Shown: positions 14,501 through 26,879, counted from the first letter of the stretch. The stretch is DNA of 64,000 bases from Hevea brasiliensis (GCF_030052815.1 NC_079496.1:7633278-7697277); one strand, 5' to 3'. Numbers and translations are program-made. Notes: generated from the letters alone by a model not told the origin.

Positions 14501-16035
14501 ATCAAAAGGTTTTAGACGGCTGCTGAAGTTTGGAAAAAAGAGTCATACTATGAGTGAGCACAATGTTGAATTGGATAATGGCAGTGCGAATGGTTCGGAG
14601 GCAGATAATAGTGTTTCAAACATTGCTTCCTCTAGTGAAGGTAAAAGCATTATACTCCCTCCTTGTGATCTCTGATGAATGGAAGATCAAAAATAACTCT
14701 AGGAACTGCTCATAAGGTCCGTGAAATATAACTAACAAATTGTGGATACATTAGTGAACAAATATGACTAATATGTTATTAGACATATTTCACTCTCTAC
14801 TGGGACATAATTGTCATCTTTAAACTGTTGTCTCCTTGCAAGTGAAATCAGTCAAAAGTTACATTATGCTATATATGTTTGGACGCAATGATTTGAAATA
14901 AGATATTTGAGTTTCATAACTTTAATTTAAGTTTAAATTATTTCAATGAGTTGACTCATTGTTTACTAAGTTATATTAATGGATGTGGTTGAGAATTCAT
15001 TTGACGTGGATTGCAAATGATTCCTTTTCAAAGGACATTTTGAACTTACTCTCAAATATGATTGGTTCCATATTTATGAACTTAATCTAAATTTAGGACA
15101 CTAATCAATAAAAGAAAATTTATGAATCATCAAATTTGAATTTCACATTTCAAATTCCTCCATCCAATTTCAAATGCTAGGTAATTGTAATCAGGAATCA
15201 CCATTCACCTGCATGCTAAAGATTTCTATATGTTATTTCAATTGGTAAAGTATTTTGAAGGAAGAAGTTACAAAAGGCTGTCAGATTTGTTTTCTTCTTT
15301 AGACAGTGTAATGTTTTTAAACTTATTATTTTCAGAAGTTTTCATCGTTGTATCCTGAATCATGGGCATTGGGCAGTGGAGATCTGTGTGGGCTATATCT
15401 GGTCAAGTAGCTGATTCTTTTGACTTATGGGGCAAATGTATATGAAAATTCAATGTATTTGATTTTAATGGATCGGTCCATCTTACATGCTAATGTTCAT
15501 GATGTGTGCTCTTTTCTTATATGGGCTGTACTAGTAATAACTCAGCAGTTCAGGATCTTCAGAACCGTGAAAGTTGTGTTTGTTATTTGTTTCTTGCCAA
15601 TACAATCAATATCTTGTCCTGATTGCCTAATGTTTTTCCTGACAGAAAGGGGTTGTATCAGTTAATTGTCTATGCATGAATGAAGTTTGCACATTAGTTG
15701 TGAATTTGAACTGTTTTAAAGATGAATTTTATGCTGGTGGATACTTTTTATTAGAAGCTTTAAATAGTGATTGATATATCTACAATACAAGCTGACCTGA
15801 ATATTTGGTTGTAATCACCAGTTCATACGTTGAAGAATCTCATCTCTCAAGATGAAACCCCCACTGCTAATAGTACTGCTCAAAAGAGTATGTCTCACTA
15901 TTCAATTAACTATTTTCTCCATGTTTTTAAATTCCATTTGTTACTAAGGTGAACAATTCTACTGCAGCTTCTCGCCATTTCTCCTTGTTGTCACCCTTCC
16001 GAAGCAAAAACAGTGAAAAGAGGCCCAGTACTTGA
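5578..16035 (+). CDS. CIP7: COP1-interacting protein 7-like protein, 13 exons, about 1341 aa
   Basis: Exons: 5578-5636, 6203-6382, 6822-6942, 7021-7060, 7422-7474, 7552-7607, 8856-9008, 9146-9345, 10361-11928, 12181-13134, 14133-14640, 15822-15887, 15968-16035. All junctions are GT-AG and phases close to 4026 nt. The N-terminus (MKSSSRLDSAVFQLTPTRTR, then RFVRFVSTPEVLERVYALE) and the C-terminus (SPFRSKNSEKRPST) match the plant CIP7 family as I know it. Arabidopsis CIP7 is a nuclear partner of the light-signalling E3 ligase COP1 and promotes light-regulated gene expression. The middle, about residues 290-1280, is low-complexity, rich in Ser, Lys and acidic residues. It contains a charged helical stretch (EAKARAERLRTFKADLQKMK then EEEIKRLEALKLERQKR) at about 785-830 spanning the exon 9/10 junction. 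The ATG is the first in frame and follows a CT-rich leader. This copy is longer than Arabidopsis CIP7, so it may be a paralogous CIP7-like member. Confidence 0.88.
10041..10120 (+). repeat. Intronic tandem duplication, two units of about 38 bp
   Basis: Within intron 8 of the CIP7-like gene, a unit containing cttcttgtaaataatt and cttctcagaaatgctctct occurs twice in a row with one base difference (attTctt against attActt). It is far from splice sites, so no effect on the product is expected. Confidence 0.7.
13377..13905. mobile_element. MITE-like element in intron 10 of the CIP7-like gene
   Basis: The ends are inverted. The left end reads GGGTGCATTTGGT and the reverse complement of the right end reads GGGTGCGTTTGTT. 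The element is about 529 bp, AT-rich inside, has no open frame and lies wholly in intron 13135-14132. GGGTGCGTTTGG-type ends resemble hAT-related plant MITEs. A clear 8-bp target duplication is not visible, so the element is old or its borders are slightly off. Internal motifs (agttaatgg, aacaattaatc) are partly self-complementary. Confidence 0.6.
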
Positions 16036-17007
16036 CAATGTGAATACTGTTAAAAGGTGAGAAGGCACGAGCTTGCCCTGTTTTACACGATTTGGGTTGT
16101 GATTGTTTAGATTTTGTGTTTCTTCTATTGCTCTATCTGGCAACGAGGAAAGAAAAGTGACATTAACCATGTTGCTGAACGATTGTTTTTCTTACATTCG
16201 TGGTCAATTTCAAAGTTCTTATGGTGAATTATTTTCCGTAAATTGCTCTTTGTCCAGTGAACTGTTTAGTTATGACACGGTGATTAATGGAGATCAGGTC
16301 TCCCCACATTATATCTCCAACTGCTCTATCGACGGGTACAAAGACTGCCAACCCTTAGTAGAAGCTGGCTCATTTGTATCATTGTAGATTGCAGAATATG
16401 TTTTTGTACAGTTGTTGTAAAGAGCTCTTAATCCTCTTGAACTTGCGTTTGCGTTTATAGATCAATGGAAGTAATCTTCCACTTTCAGAACCTTGCTTGG
16501 GTCTTTAGCTTTTTTGTCTAATGGCATGATTGGGATTTTCCTATAATCAGTTGTCTTCGAGACTTAAGAAGTAGTGCGACCTTGGCCCTCATTGTAACCT
16601 GGAACATTTGAACTACAAAAGATTGTGCAGTCTATCGTAAATCCAAAACCTGGTTTTCTTTTTCCATGGAATACTTGATGAATCCTCAACTTGAATGTTT
16701 CTACTGCGAAGGGAAATGATTTATGAATTTTCGCCATTTTCTTGTGATTTAGGAACCTCACTATTATGAATATTAGATGCCATTAAATTTTGAGTTTTTC
16801 ACCATGTGGGCCTTTGATATGAGGTGGTTTTAGATGTGAAGAGAGACATTACAGATTAGCATGCTCAACTCTCTCTATCATGGTCTACGAAAGTTAAAAT
16901 GGGCCCTCTAGGATGGTCTAGCATTCAAATTTAAAATGGTAATTTCAAAAAAAAAAAATTCAATTGCACATTAAGGATTACACAAATAAAGAAAACAAAA
17001 CATATTT
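16036..17007. other. Convergent intergenic region between CIP7-like and PP2C-like genes
   Basis: The region should contain the 3' untranslated parts of both genes. A 94-codon frame at 16103-16387 lies directly after the CIP7-like stop and shows no known protein features. I saw no further gene. Confidence 0.6.
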
Positions 17008-18369
17008 TTAATCAAAGCGAATGACAACACAAGAAATGCTGTTTTTGCTTATTCTATTTAAAGCCTCCTTGGCTAAACTCTCGGAAGCTTCTTGTGGATC
17101 CTCCAAGTGCCTGATGAGATTCACAGCTTCTTGATTCTTCATCACCTGGAAAAAAAAAAAAATTAAGAGAATATCATTGGAATCCTTCTGTTTCTTGCTT
17201 TCTTTCATTGTAATTTTCTTTATCCTACCTCCCATATGCCATTACTTGCTATGATGACAAATTCAGTATCAGGGTCGATCCTTTCAGCTCCAACCACGAG
17301 CTCTGAGCCTTTAGAGTGCTTGGCGCCTGCTTCTTTGCTAGAATTCCATGCCCATATGCGTACTTGACATAAATAACACCCAAACAGGAGTATTATTTCT
17401 CGCCAGGGCTAAGAGTAGTGCCAATTTCAATTGGTAGATAAGGTGGAGTTGAAGGTCTTTCATACCAGAAAAGAGCCTGCGAGGCCAGCGTCTTTTGGCT
17501 GTTTGCTGATGCTTACGGCCCACCTGATGAGCCACACCGTCTCTGCACACTACAGCTCTATAATCACCCATGTTGGCCATCACAAGTTTTTCTCCATTGA
17601 TCACCATCACTGATGCTGAACCCACTCTCCATTTCTCATCATCTGATCTTCGTGTCTCCTTAACCTTTGCTCTTGCTCCGAGATAAGCTTTTCTCATTGT
17701 CTCTTTACTCTTTCTTCTTATCTGAGGGTGCAAGGCACCATGGAAGATACATATATGTCACAGCTAGAGATCAAAAAAAAAAAAAAAAAAAAGCTTTTAA
17801 AAATGCAACCTCTTTTGGGTTCCTATCAAATAGATGGGATTGTAAGTACTTGGTGACTCCATCTCCAATTCGAGCATCGAAAACTCCAAAAAACCATAGC
17901 TCCAGCTCCTCTATTTGCTCTCTCTGAACCACAACTGAGCCAGTGCCCGAACCATCTGAAGCTCCTCTAAACGACTGATCCTCAATAACATGACATCCAT
18001 GAGATATTGGCATCACCCATGAAGGCTTCTTTGCCGCATCAGGCTTTCTTTTCTTGCCCCCATCTCTAATCAGAAAAGCCTGGCAAGAAATTAAGCAAAC
18101 ATGCACATAAAAAAAAAAAAAAAAAAAAAAGGAGATCTTAGCTTGTAGAGAAGTTGTAGCATTATGAATAAAAGCAAATCAACAGTGAAAATGGAAATGA
18201 TATGGGATGTGGAAAGTTTGGTGCAACATAAGAAAGAAGTAACAAAGAACTCATGTGCTATGATTTCCCAAAACTTCACTTGAAGATGATGTAAATGATC
18301 AAAGCAAGAAATCATATATATAGCTCGGCATACCTTGAGCTTGAGATGAAGATCTTTAAATCTCATCAT
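17008..18369 (-). CDS. PP2C-like protein (putative PP2C-like protein 44 type), probable pseudophosphatase, 265 aa
   Basis: Minus-strand exons: 18334-18369, 17810-18079, 17466-17721, 17229-17326, 17008-17145 (798 nt, frame closed). Recognisable PP2C core segments are FFGVFDARIGD (about residues 82-92), WRVGSASVMVINGEKLVMAN followed by MGDYRAVVCRDG, EFVIIASNGIWEV, and the terminal SISCVVIRF. Active PP2C enzymes have FDGHGG, ASDGLWD and a DN near the last strand; here they read FDARIG, ASNGIWE and KNS. The Mn/Mg-coordinating residues are therefore largely lost. The protein is also shorter than usual PP2Cs. The frame is otherwise intact and conserved (KHQQTAKRRW, VMKNQEAVNLIRH), as in plant PP2C-like 44 proteins, which points to a retained non-catalytic role. 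The start was taken at MMRFKDLHLKLK; an in-frame ATG upstream at 18435 would add 22 residues. Convergent with the CIP7-like gene. Confidence 0.82.
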
Positions 18370-18653
18370 TATCTTCCAAAATTGTGATAATAGAACCTTT
18401 GTGAATATATGATTAATTAATTTTGAGGAAGACAATCACATTAAGATGGAAAGAGATGATGAAGAGAGGAGTTGGGGTGAGGGATCAGAGTCTCATTTGA
18501 CAAAGGGTAAGCATGGCCTGCCCTTCCCTTTACATTTGATGAGGCATTTAAGAGATGTTTGAATTCAATAAAACGTCTTTAAGCTTTCAAAATATTATTT
18601 TTTAGGTCAATGCATTAATGGGAAAATTTATTGGATTTGATTATATTTGTTGA

Positions 18654-18655
<2 letters not shown>

Positions 18656-18711
<56 letters not shown>
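18656..18711. repeat. (TA)n microsatellite
   Basis: About 28 uninterrupted AT dinucleotides. Confidence 0.97.
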
Positions 18712-18715
<4 letters not shown>

Positions 18716-20824
18716 TCTTACAGTCATTTGGCACAAGAATGATATTTGTTGCTGTTACATGTCACTCTTTATGAGAAATTAGTGGTTTAAACATCTTTCT
18801 TTTTTCATAAAAAAAAAAAAATTATTATTATTATAATTTATTTCTTATTGAATAAATATTAAACACATAATTTATGTAATTCTTACTATTTCAAATGCCT
18901 TGACTTTTACAGTGAATTTTGTATCATTATTACAATATTATCTTTTTAAGTATATGCTATATTAAACCTATTTACATATATTAAATGTATATAATATTAT
19001 TTAAATAATTTCATATTATTGTACTTGAAAATATTATTTCATTGCTTATTTAATTCTCAAAATTTTTATAATCAATTTTAATATTGCAAATAAAAAAAAT
19101 AAAATGTATATTGATAATATCATATTTAAAATGAATTAATTTTAATTTTTAAATGAAAGTACATTAATTATTTTTTATTTATAATAATTTTTTATAATTA
19201 TTTGAGATATTAATGTAAGTTTATGCTATATATATTGCTAATGACTCAAAACTTTTAATTAAAATTTGACACTTTGGATTCACCATTAATTAACACTTGA
19301 TACAATTAAAAATGATAATTTTGTTTAAAAATTTAACTTTAATTTATTTTTTTAATTATAAATTTAATTATTAAAATTAGATAATATTTAATTGAATAAT
19401 TTTATTTTAAAATATATAATTATTTAAATTTAAAATATAAGATAAAACAAAAGAGAATATATTTAATATAAATATAATTTCAGTTTATTTCAAATATATA
19501 TATAGAATTAAAAATTATATGTTTAAAAAAGAAATTATTAATTTATTTTATAGATAGTACATATAATAAGATATAAATAATATGAATAAAAGTTATATTT
19601 ATTTTATATTTCAAAAGTTTCAAAATTTTGAATTTTTTAATATATAAATATATAAATGTATAGTTAATAATTAATAATATTAAAAAGATGGGTCATCTAG
19701 TCTAATCTAATATGTCTAATATATATGAAAGCTAAAAGCCAAAACTGTTAGCTAAAATTTAACGCTCGAATCTACGAAACTTGGTATAATTAAAAAAATA
19801 AAAATTTTATTAAAAAATATCGTTTTAATATTTATAAATTTAATTATTGGTATCAGATGATACTTAATAATTCTATCTTAATTAGGTTTCATTTTAACTA
19901 ATTTTTTTAATTATAAGTTTATTTATTAGTATTATATAATTGCTTAATAAACTTACAGTAACTGAGTTTGAAATTTCATTTTAATTTATTTTTTAATTAT
20001 AAATTTAATTTTTATCAGGCCTTTTACTATAATTAACAACTAAAAATTTAATACGTTAAGAACTCCTTTAAATAATTCTTAATACTTTCTAATTTAAACT
20101 GAAATTGAAATGTTTTATCCACCCTAATAATTTCTCACTGGATTATTGTTTTCACCACAAGACTTAAAAAAGAGTTGGGTAGGGCTGTGTATTTGTTTTA
20201 ATTAAAATCTGAATTACTATGATTTATTTCTCAAGGGCATTTGTGTGTAGCCAACCAAGGTGGTTGTGCAAGACCATAAATTAGTAAGCTAGGTGAAGAA
20301 GTTAATTACATTCATTAATTAAATATGTTAGGGACATTTAACTTTTTCCACCACATTGCTTGGAATGCATGAGCAGAATTTAAGCCACCAGACAATTTGC
20401 TTCATATGAGGGGGTGATGTCAGTCCAAGAGAACAGCTAGTTGGGGTTTTATATATATATATGTATAATTGAACTAAGTTAAGTTAGGCCAGAACACCAA
20501 ATTGTAATTGTTCTTAAACTCTTAAATTGAAAATGATTATTCATGTGATTTTCAAGCTAATTACTTAAGTTAGCACCAATCCTGTCAATAAGCTTTTTGG
20601 TGTATTGTTGGTTGATCAGTGTTGTCCTCATCGCGGACTAAATTTGGAACTTGTGTACAGCGTACTGATTTCCAATCAAAGGCGAAAAATTGGCCCTTTT
20701 TCAACCAACTCATACACCTAACGTAATTGGTGCACGAGTTCTGATAAGATCCAGTATGTGAAAATATTCTATTTAATTTTGCCAACCAACGCAACAGGCA
20801 AACTTGTAATCATTTAATTCCCTT

Positions 20825-20855
<31 letters not shown>

Positions 20856-21607
20856 CCTAGTAATTATTTAAGATTGACAATCCGCGTCATATCATTATCA
20901 TCATAAACATGTCACGTTAGGGTCGGAACCGCTCCTATTTCTCGTCTTGAGTTTAAGGTTGGAGTGAAGACTTCTTCGTCAGAAGCAGAGGAAAGAAGAT
21001 ATTTACGCGAATTTTTTTTTAATTTATTATTATATAATATAAATAAAAATATTTATATTTAAATATATAAAAATAAATTATTTTAATAAAAAATAATATA
21101 TTATTATACAAAATGAATTATGAGAATTTAAAACAGAAAAAAAATGTGTCCATTTTCATCCTGTACAATATCAAAATTGAAAAAAATTAATAGGTCAAAT
21201 GGATCGAATCAGGTTAAAGAATTGTCATCCCTGCCTCCCTAGCTTCTGGATACAAATCTATGAAACCTACGCAGGAGACGAAGGGACAAAAGGAAAGGGG
21301 GAGCCCAGGCCCCTGACTCTGCTGCACATGATCCTTCCATAAAGATTTAATTTATTAACAGTTTATTATAGCATATTATAACATTTTAATTAATCATTTT
21401 TCAAATAATTTTTATGTATCGCATTAACCCTAATAAAAAAGAAAACTATTACTCCGCCCCTCAATTTAGATATGTTTATCAAACAGCTTAGGTAACATCA
21501 TCCACTTAACATATTCCAATAGATTAAAGTGAATCTTAATAAAACATAACATAAATAATCTATTTTATATTCAAAATAATAATATAAAATAAAACATTTA
21601 TAATCAA

Positions 21608-21610
<3 letters not shown>

Positions 21611-21646
<36 letters not shown>

Positions 21647-21781
21647 TCACGCAAAATTTAAACGTAAACTACAAAAGTCCTATTTCACGCAAAATATATA
21701 TTCTCACGCAAAATTTAAACGTAAACTACAAAAGTCCTATTTCACGCAAAATTTAAACATAAACTACAAAAGTCCTATTTC
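21611..21781 (+). repeat. (AT)17 run followed by a tandem repeat with a unit of about 38 bp
   Basis: After (AT)17 the motif cacgcaaaatttaaac plus taaactacaaaagtcctatt occurs three times: at about 21648, 21705 and 21743. A short AT-rich insertion (atatatattct) separates the first and second copies. The third copy differs by one base (aaacAtaa). It lies downstream of RPL14 and has no coding potential. Confidence 0.9.
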
Positions 21782-22361
21782 AGACTATTCATATATAATA
21801 GCATTTTACTTCTTCCCTTGGATGCTTGCATTTTACGCTACACATATAACCACTAGAATACTCCAAAAATTTTACATTGAATCACCACTGCTCATATAAA
21901 CCATTGAACAAATGATGCATCCTCGCCCGAGAAACTCTACGCATGACAATATTCTGCTTTAACTTGCACTTCAATTCGTGCACTTGTTACACCATTTACA
22001 AGAGTTGGTGAAGCAAATTCCTAACACGGGGTATCAATCATTTTAAAGATGAAGCACAGCAAGAGAAAATGCAACACAATACTAACTAACAATCTGACAA
22101 GCCGAAATACTCTATGCATTGCAGATATCACATGCCACCGAAGAACATAAACACTCGATGAAATCAACATAAAAATTAGAAAGCATAAGAATACTGTCAA
22201 AGTAAAAGTTGAACAATAAAACTCACTACAAAAAGGTCATACATAGAAAGTTCCCTTAAACTGTAATCAATCTCTTAAGTGAATAGGAAACCAAATGGAT
22301 AACATTCCAAAATAACTTGAGAAATATTGATAACAAAATTGACAACTTGAATTGAGAACTT

Positions 22362-23768
22362 TTAGGCCGGATTCTCTTTCTTCAGCTTGGCAAGCTCTTG
22401 CCTGATCAATCCACCCCTCTGCATGCACATATTAACAAAATACATTAGCTTTGAGTAAGATGGGTGTGTTTGTGAGCGTGTTCAGCAACAAATTCGTAAT
22501 ATTACTACAGAAATTAAGAAAACCATCAAATTGGAAAATCTACCCAGCCCAACTAAGAAAAACATGTTAAATGATAAAAAAAGCATTTCATCTTCAACAT
22601 TAACGGAAGGAAAATAAGAGTAATAAGCAATTTTGTAGAAATCTCAGTTCGACCAACCTTGATCTTAGCCAACATCAACTTGAACCTATCAAAGTCATTC
22701 AGAGCTGCCCTTCTCTTCTGGACAATAAGCTTTCTGCCCCATGAGCTATTCTCCCACTTGTTCTTAACATCTACCAACACAGAATATACAATTGAATAAA
22801 GGATAGGCATCAAAAGCAGAAATCAAAACTAGATTTGCACAGGGAATGTTGTCCTTACCAGCCTTCTCCATTGCCTCAATCAAATTCTTCTTTTTGGGGA
22901 CTCTGTTAATTTCAATCTTAATGTCTGTGAGTGAGAGCCTCTTGAAATTCATTTGGCTTCGGACCATATCCGGAGCATCGACTAGAGCCTGTCAAGGACA
23001 AGAAACAACAAATAATTGCTTAAGACAACCATGATCCACATTCAGCAACTAAACAATGAAATGTACACATAAAGGAACATCACATCCTAAGAAGTTTACA
23101 AACATTGCACCTTGACCCTGTTAAATGTGAGCTCATATTCAGAACAGATCCCATTGCTTGGAAATAATTTCTCTTTTGGGCAGGTGGTTAACTAAGCAAA
23201 CCTAGAAAACCCGTCACCATATCCAGGGATTAAAACTAAGAACGCAGGAGGTGATGCACCGACCTTTACCATCAGCCAACCCCAATAATTCACACTAGAA
23301 ATGCAAGTGCAGGATGCTAACGCTAAAAATTCTATAGTAAATACAACACAGATATGTTACACACAACCAAATAAACCAAACATCAAAAATAGGAAACAAA
23401 AAAACAACATCCATAGTATACGCATAACAAAAAGCACCAATACGCGATTGGACAATAGAAACGCAAGAGGCAGTCCCCCATTAGTACATAAGGTATTGTA
23501 TCACTACATAGATATGATCTCTCCTTTTACCAAACAGAAATGCAAAGAAATACGTACTCGATTCTGGTCGATGACATCGACGATGACCACGAGCTTCCCG
23601 TAGTCTTTACCGTAGTTGACGAGAGCTACCCTCCCGATCTCCACGTATCTCTTAAACGGCTGCAAAAAAATACCACCAAAATGAATCAATCAGATATACA
23701 ATAAAAGAGGTTGTTTAGAGAGATCTAAGAAAGTTTGCAGACATAGCGAGTACAGAAGAACTCACCAT
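22362..23768 (-). CDS. RPL14: 60S ribosomal protein L14 (eL14), 134 aa
   Basis: Minus-strand coding exons: 23766-23768 (the ATG alone), 23558-23659, 22859-22988, 22658-22770, 22362-22418 (405 nt). The product starts [20 protein letters not shown] and contains [20 protein letters not shown] and [20 protein letters not shown], ending in [12 protein letters not shown]. These are diagnostic of plant eL14, and 134 residues equals the usual plant length. eL14 is a structural protein of the large cytosolic ribosomal subunit. The first intron falls immediately after the start codon, so exon 1 is leader plus ATG only. The gene reads away from the kinase pseudogene at 24.7 kb, and its promoter carries ribosomal-protein elements. 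Confidence 0.96.
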
Positions 23769-23870
23769 CTTGAAATCGTGAGGTGTGTGAACTGTGGAAG
23801 TAGAAAGAGGGGAAGAAAAGCGGAGATCAGTGGCGGGGGTAGAGGAATATGAAGATGTTAGGGCTTTATG

Positions 23871-24000
23871 TATATATATAGATGTATACACGGTGCTTTT
23901 AGAGAGGATTTTGGACCGATCTAGGGTTTTTCTATTGGAAGATTAAAGGGATGGGCTGGGCCAAATTTTGTGGCATTTAGAGGGTAAGTTATTTGGGCCA
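23871..24000 (-). promoter_or_regulatory. RPL14 promoter: TATA-like tract, telo-box and site II elements
   Basis: On the minus strand, going upstream from the start codon, there is a TATATATATA tract (23871-23880), then a telo-box AAACCCTA (23922-23929, seen on the plus strand as tagggttt), then TGGGCY site II motifs at 23952-23957, 23957-23962 and 23994-23999 (read on the plus strand). Telo-boxes with site II motifs are established features of plant ribosomal-protein promoters and link expression to cell proliferation through TCP-type factors. The motifs are seen; their use is inferred. Confidence 0.7.
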
Positions 24001-24639
24001 ATTCTCTTTACCAGGATCGGGCTATCTTAATCCAAGACGAAATTCTATCTTATAAAAAATAAAAAATTTTTAAAAATCATTAACCAAATTAAACTGATGA
24101 TTGAATTACCATTTATTAAAATAATTTAATTTAATTTAATTTATTTATTTTTTAGCTATAATTGAATAATACACACCTTAATGTCAACAAAATTATTTGC
24201 TGGGTTCAAATTTGAATCCCAACAATGCAATTTACTTTTTACAATTTTTTTTTTAACTTTCCTCTATTGTTTTTTAATTTAAATTTATTTTAATAATGAT
24301 TTATGAGTAATCATTAAAATAAATACATTATACCAACTATTTTTTTCAAAATAACAAATAATTATAGGCAAAGATAAATAAAAGTGGACAAAAAATTAGA
24401 CAACCAAACAAGTTTTTTAGTTTTTTATTTGAACAATGTAAAAGTAAAAGATTAGGAAATGTAATAATAAGTAGTCGAGTTACTTACCCAGAAAACAAAA
24501 CGACTACAAGTTGAGACCATAAATCCATAATTATTTTACTACTAGGAAGTGCAAAGTGTCCAATGAGTTGCAAGACATTGTGGGAAAAAAAGCACCATAT
24601 TAAATGGTCACTTAATTTTTTAGTACATCTCATCACCGA

Positions 24640-26487
24640 TTAATCCCTGAGACCAGTGTATCTGAGACAATGACAAAATTGGCATACTCGATCTCCAGTT
24701 TTCCAATTTTCCACTGAAGCCATCTTTCAGCTATCAAGAATCCTCTGATAAGCTTAGAAATTGCCAGTTTAATTGTCGTCCTTTTCCCCGTGATCATAAA
24801 TCTTGCTTTCACAATTTCATAGGCACAGCCGTATTCCAATTGGGGTACTTATTCGGCAAACAGTACCTACACCAAAAATCTCAATACACTGCTCTCTTCT
24901 CTGCCTTCAAACATCACAGATAATGGTGGTTTTTCCATAAAACGGCAGGCCTTCCCTCGGAAACATGCTACAATTGCATCAACTCATCAATCCAGGGAAT
25001 TATAAAGCAGCGTCACAATAAGAAAAGAATCAATTATGTGGGGTGATGAGTCTAAATGTATGGTGACGTACACAAAATCGCAACGTTTTTGCCAGGATGG
25101 AGTCAAATCTTTCATTGCGTCAGGAAACTATTATCAATTCAATTAAACATTTTATGATTTGGTGGGGAAACTCACAACCCAAGCTTCTTCAGGTTCTTCT
25201 GGTCTCAAGTTTTCAGTAGGAGATGAGAATTCCACAAGCCCAGATAAAGGGTTTGGGCTGGTGCAGTGCACCCCAGATATTGCAAAGCTGATTGCAGTAT
25301 TTGTCTACTAGCGGCAATGAGAGAAGGATGTGGAGGTGGAAAGCGATGAGGAATAATTCTTACACCAACCTGCATCCTTTGGTTTGACACATTCAAATTT
25401 TATGACTCTACTGCTAGTACTTTTGATTCCTCACCACTCCCTCCCCCATCTATAGTCAATTCTTCTCCTGTTGCAGTTAATTTTTTTTCCACCCCTCAGA
25501 CAAGAACAAAAGGTAATAGCCCAGAAATTTGCATTCAACTTGGGCTTAATACAAAATTGTGTGCCTTGCAGGAAACAAGAGTAGAACATCTCAAATTGTT
25601 AATGTAATTATTGTGCCAGTAGTCGTTATTTTAGTGATACAGATCACACATTCACACTCACTTGCGCCATTTTGCCAAAGCGGTTGAAGCATAAAGTTAA
25701 AAGTTAGTTAGGTAAGCTGCTTGAGAAGTGGGCATGAATACGTGTAAAAGTTAAATATATATTGATGCATTTTCTGTAATTGAAGTTTCTCCATTATGTC
25801 GCTTCTTACTGATTTCATTTCTCACTTTTTGTCAGATGATGATACAATCGAAAGACTGGAATCACTGCAATTTGATTTTACAACAATAAAAACAGCAGCA
25901 GATGACTTCTTTGATGCTAACAAGGTTGGGCAACGAGGATATGGTTCAGTGTACATGGTAAACAAAAACATTCTCTTCATAGCTGGTTGAGCAATTCGGA
26001 GGAAGTAGAGCATCTTTTAAGCCATGTGAGTGTGCTTACTTCTTACTCAAGCTATATAATCAGAATTTGTGTGATTAGCCCTGCCTTTAATGGAAAAGAA
26101 CTAGAGATATTATTTCTCTCTCTTTGCTTTTTCTCTGACGAGTTCAAAGAACAAGATTTCAGTTTGATTGTCTAAATCCATCCACACTCTTCAGGCACGG
26201 AAGAATTGGAGAAAAGGAACAGCTTCAGATCTGATCGACAATACACTAAGAAACGGTCCAACGAGTGATATAATCAGATGTGTACGCCATTAGGTTATTA
26301 TGTGTTCAAGAAAATGCAGCAGATAGACCCACCATGGCATCTGCGTCTATCTGCTGTTCTAATGCTTAGTAGCCATTCCCTAAGTCTCTCACTACCTTCA
26401 CAACCTGGATTTCTCATGGATAGTAGCACAAACTCAGACATGCCTTCACTGGAGCTTACGTCAGGGACTATCATATCAAATCAATAA
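24640..26487 (+). pseudogene. Cysteine-rich receptor-like kinase (CRK/DUF26) pseudogene lacking most of the kinase domain
   Basis: Pieces of a CRK appear in order on the plus strand. The first Gnk2 domain reads NSTYTKNLNTLLSSLPSN near 24860-24915, followed by SIMWGDESKCMVTYTKS near 25027-25077. The second Gnk2 domain reads SSGLKFSVGDENS then FGLVQCTPDI near 25195-25280. A membrane segment (VIIVPVVVILVIQIT) lies near 25605-25650, and the juxtamembrane/kinase start FDFTTIKTAADDFFDANK, then RGYGSVY, near 25868-25955. The sequence then jumps to the very end of a CRK kinase (LIDNTLRNGPTSDIIRC near 26230, LPSQPGFLMDSSTNSDMP near 26394-26445, stop 26485-26487). The ATP-binding lysine, HRDLK loop and DFG are absent, and stops interrupt several exons. 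It cannot make an active receptor kinase. Related intact CRKs may lie outside the window. Confidence 0.85.
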
Positions 26488-26879
26488 CAGAAAAATCCTC
26501 AAGCAACCATGTATTTGTCTGTAAACTGAAAATTTCAACGACTAATCAATACCACTGTAGTGGGGTACGTATGACATGGTATTGTGGAATATGATTGTGT
26601 TTCTGAATATCATATATTCATCAGAACATATAATATTGTTTTAAAGAATGGAAACATTTAGTCCCACATCTTATATTTATCATCAGAACATCAAATGATT
26701 GAAAGAAGTGGTAGAAAATTTCTTACCGACAAGAGAACAATTTAAATCCCTGGCTTCTCAGCCCCAGAACTAAAATGATGGGGATTGCTTAAACTTGGTG
26801 GAATCTCTATCCTCTTAAAATGCCTATGGACTAATAATTAAGGTATGATAATCTCAAGTTGCATGGATAATGAGTCTTT

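Larger units (their letters stand above)
18440..22360. other. AT-rich intergenic spacer
   Basis: No recognisable gene. It contains a (TA)n run at 18656-18711, long AT-rich stretches from 18800 to 20100, a poly(A) run near 20837-20855, a (AT)n run at 21611-21644 and a tandem repeat at 21645-21781. The last few hundred bases probably include the 3' untranslated end of the RPL14 gene. Confidence 0.65.

Noticed and set aside
17330..17470. Apparent frameshift in the PP2C-like gene, where the exon 3 frame runs into an unrelated tail and a stop near 17338
   Set aside because: A GT donor at 17464-17465 and an AG acceptor at 17327-17328 remove 139 bases and restore the family sequence in frame (LFSG then AKHSKGSELVVG). 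It is a short intron.
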